Positions 61,824 to 64,000 of a DNA stretch of 64,000 bases are shown here, piece by piece. Within the stretch, counting starts at the first letter, position 1, and each line of letters opens with the position of its first letter. The stretch comes from Nilaparvata lugens. Taxonomy: Eukaryota > Arthropoda > Insecta > Hemiptera > Delphacidae. The DNA is taken from positions 15,486,778 to 15,550,777 of the forward strand of contig NC_052510.1 of assembly GCF_014356525.2 (NCBI RefSeq), given 5' to 3'. The notes under the pieces were generated by a model. The model saw nothing but the letters and a program-made list of their open reading frames with translations, was not told the DNA's origin and made no database searches. Both the position numbers and the translations under genes were made by a program.

Positions 61824-62122
61824 TTAGGAAGGATCTTTTCTCCTAACTATACTAGTTGACACATTCTGTGGAAGAACTACTGCCTCAGATGGTGGAAGAG
61901 CTGTCATGAATTCAAGTACGTCCCGAACAGTTTCAATGCCGAGGAGGACAGGCAACGGATCGCCTCGTTCGGAAAATGTAAGAGGCTTCTTGTTCACAGA
62001 ATGGATGTGCATAACAAATTTTAGGCGAAATAGACATGCTGTCTCGACAGACCGACTAGAAGCTGAATGAGGATAGTCATTGTGCCAGTCAACGCAGAAT
62101 AGAAATAGGATAAACTGGTTAA
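61824..62122 (-). CDS. Terminal exon of an unrecognised gene
   Basis: A minus-strand frame of 98 codons plus stop with balanced composition and higher GC than its surroundings: FCVDWHNDYPHSASSRSVET, CLFRLKFVMHIHSVNKKPLT, GDPLPVLLGIETVRDVLEFM, and the end SIVRRKDPS. The acceptor GGCCAG|TT gives the phase that fits the donor of the exon at 62298-62396. Another acceptor 5 bases upstream (TTCATAG|GCC) would give a short alternative end. I do not recognise the family. Confidence 0.5.
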
Positions 62123-62297
62123 CTGGCCTATGAATATAATACTATAGTTGTCCAACAGTTTGATATAAAATATCATACCCGGCTAAAACAAATCATATTC
62201 TCAAAACATTACTTACTTCTTCAGTTAGGTAGGTGTACAGTTACTGTACAGAGTTTATACAGTATCTGTAAGTAAGCACATTGAATGATCTAGGTAC

Positions 62298-62396
62298 CTT
62301 CTTTTCTGCAATCAGTTCCACCCAATCGTACGGCATACAAGTTGAACAAAAATTTCTGCACAATTGAAGTGATAGGTGAATCAGAAGTAATGAATA
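62298..62396 (-). CDS. Penultimate exon of the unrecognised gene
   Basis: Ninety-nine bases encode FITSDSPITSIVQKFLFNLY and AVRLGGTDCRKE. The acceptor CTTTACTTTGTGACAG|TA has a good pyrimidine tract, and the donor is GAAG|GTACCT. The phase (2 bases, 32 codons, 1 base) is consistent with the terminal exon. Upstream exons were not settled. Confidence 0.45.
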
Positions 62397-62399
62397 CTG

Positions 62400-64000
62400 T
62401 CACAAAGTAAAGGTAAATTTCATTATTCCGTGAGTACTTCCTTATTCCGTGGTTCTGGCCATTATAGATGCATCAAATTTGATTGGAGATCATTAAACGG
62501 AAACAGATCTGCGGGTCGTCAGGTCTATAGATTATGGACTTGAAGTTTTGAATTTCAGGTGGCTGGCCATCTTACGTTTTATGGTGATGGATAACCTTCC
62601 GGTGGCAACCAGGTGTCACCTTTATCAACAACAACGATTATGACTCTAGCTACAATCATTGGTTCTTGGAAGACAACTTGATCAACTATTGTGTGATGAC
62701 AATAAACGTTCAAGTTGAATAGTCAAAAATAGAAATATTGATAGAATGATGGTCTTATAATCACGGAGAAGTTGTGACTTTATAATACAGTGTATGGTAA
62801 TGATATGAGAAATAATTTCAAAAACATAGAGTTCAATCGTTTATGCTATGTATTTTTTAAAAAAAGGTCTACAATAATTTACTTACAAGGCGACATTCAA
62901 ACTTTATTAATACTCAAGTTCTGTACCGGTAGTGTTTCAACAAGGAATGAGTGTGATTTAGTAACAATGCTAATAAAAAGAATATATTAATATTTTTGTG
63001 AGACAGATGATCTCTATCGAATTGTATGAGATCAAATAAATTAGAAAACGATACAATAATTTTCACATTCAATGACAAGGTTCATTGCAATTTCAAACAT
63101 TGCTCATAATTAATGCAGATTGTATTTGAAAATCCAACGAATTCATGTCGAAATAAATAAATGGCTCGTTTTCACGGAGCATTTACATTAAAAATAGAAC
63201 TTCAATTTTTAAAAGACACAGTTAGTAGATTTATAAGTGAACCGATTTTTATTAATCACTGTTTGTGCCATTGTAATATTTATACAACATTCATTACACT
63301 CAACAAATACAGCAATATAACGATTTGTCATTTAGACCGCAGCCGCACTCGCGGTTTTGAACAAGTAAATATATATATATATATAGTCGATACATACAAA
63401 GATAGATTACTTCGATAGATTTACGGCTTTCTAATTGTAATTTGGTGACAGCCACAGACACAGTCTGTTAAAGATCACTGATTCTCGTACAGATTTCACT
63501 GTAATAATATGACAAATTTGCTTCTTAATTTGATTAAGCCAGCAGTCAACCGAAACCGCGATCGATGGTCGGACACTATGACAAATCACAACAAAATTGA
63601 TTTATAATATAAGTTTTCAATTGACTTTCACTAACTTATAGAATATTCCAAAATTCATAACAGAGACAACAAAAACAAGAGCAAAAATCAATTTCTTTCC
63701 TAAACTTTCTTTTATATATTATCTATTATTTATGATGTACAAAACATTATTCAAAGCGCAAAATAAAACATCCAACATTTCACATATAGTCACCACTTGC
63801 AATATTTATCTATTCTATAATAGTAAATACATACATATAAATGAAAAAGTAAACATTTATCGATAAATTATAATATAGAACCGTAGCAGTTGTAAAGATG
63901 AATACCTGGAGTATCACTGCACTTAAACAATATTGTTCATTTCAACCAAGTGAATGTCTTTCAATTAATATTATTATTGTTACTAGATCCGTTGTTTTAT
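62400..64000. other. Right-edge AT-rich DNA, no confirmed gene
   Basis: No supported exon was fixed. A possible short exon near 62559-62612 is listed as a finding. An AT microsatellite lies at 63368-63384. Earlier exons of the unknown minus-strand gene may lie here or past the edge. Confidence 0.45.

Overview
The window looks like nuclear DNA from an insect, most likely a hemipteran of the planthopper or leafhopper type. It is AT-rich, the genes have GT..AG introns of several kilobases, the space between exons is packed with foldback and terminal-inverted-repeat elements, and there are two decayed non-LTR retrotransposons. The order is an inference from repeat style. The sequence shows only that this is an intron-rich animal whose genes match insect and other animal families. 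No operons, ribosome binding sites, CRISPR arrays or prokaryotic signals were seen.

Layout. From 1 to about 30 kb lies the 5' part of an extradenticle/Pbx homeobox gene on the minus strand. Exon 1 (29204-29403) and exon 2 (20568-20641) are clear. The rest of the gene, including the homeodomain, lies beyond the left edge, so intron 2 exceeds 20.5 kb. The introns hold long purine tracts (8.57-9.41 and 10.70-11.55 kb), a 93-94 bp tandem repeat (6.0-6.4 kb), foldback elements at 20.96, 22.46 and 25.4 kb, and a CpG-rich patch with a palindromic TGACGTCA site near 12.5-13.0 kb. From 30 to 37 kb there is no gene. Three inverted-repeat elements flanked by TTAA sit at 31.9-34.2 kb, one nested in another.

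From 37.1 to 41.6 kb lies the most unusual structure. A dead copy of a KDM3-type (JmjC) histone demethylase coding sequence is present as two inverted arms (37234-38651 plus, about 39.8-41216 minus), with a third plus-strand fragment (41303-41575). In the minus arm a 63-bp piece of the JmjC domain has expanded into about 11 tandem units. Because 63 is a multiple of three, long reading frames stay open on both strands.

From 42.5 to 53.7 kb (minus) lies a well preserved FAM20B-type glycosaminoglycan xylosylkinase gene. Seven exons were resolved to the base and the phases agree throughout. Only the short first exon carrying the membrane anchor is uncertain. Its introns carry a LINE (about 45.36-48.14 kb), small hairpin elements, and a 1.45-kb palindrome invaded by three other elements (51.9-53.3 kb).

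From 54 to 61 kb there are more elements: a repeat interrupted by a copy of itself and by a gag-like fragment (56.56-58.41 kb), and a second LINE (58.7-61.0 kb, minus). At 61.8-62.4 kb two minus-strand exons of an unrecognised protein end a further gene. The rest is unremarkable AT-rich DNA. The real genes (extradenticle, FAM20B, the unknown gene) have no evident functional link; they are neighbours separated by mobile DNA.
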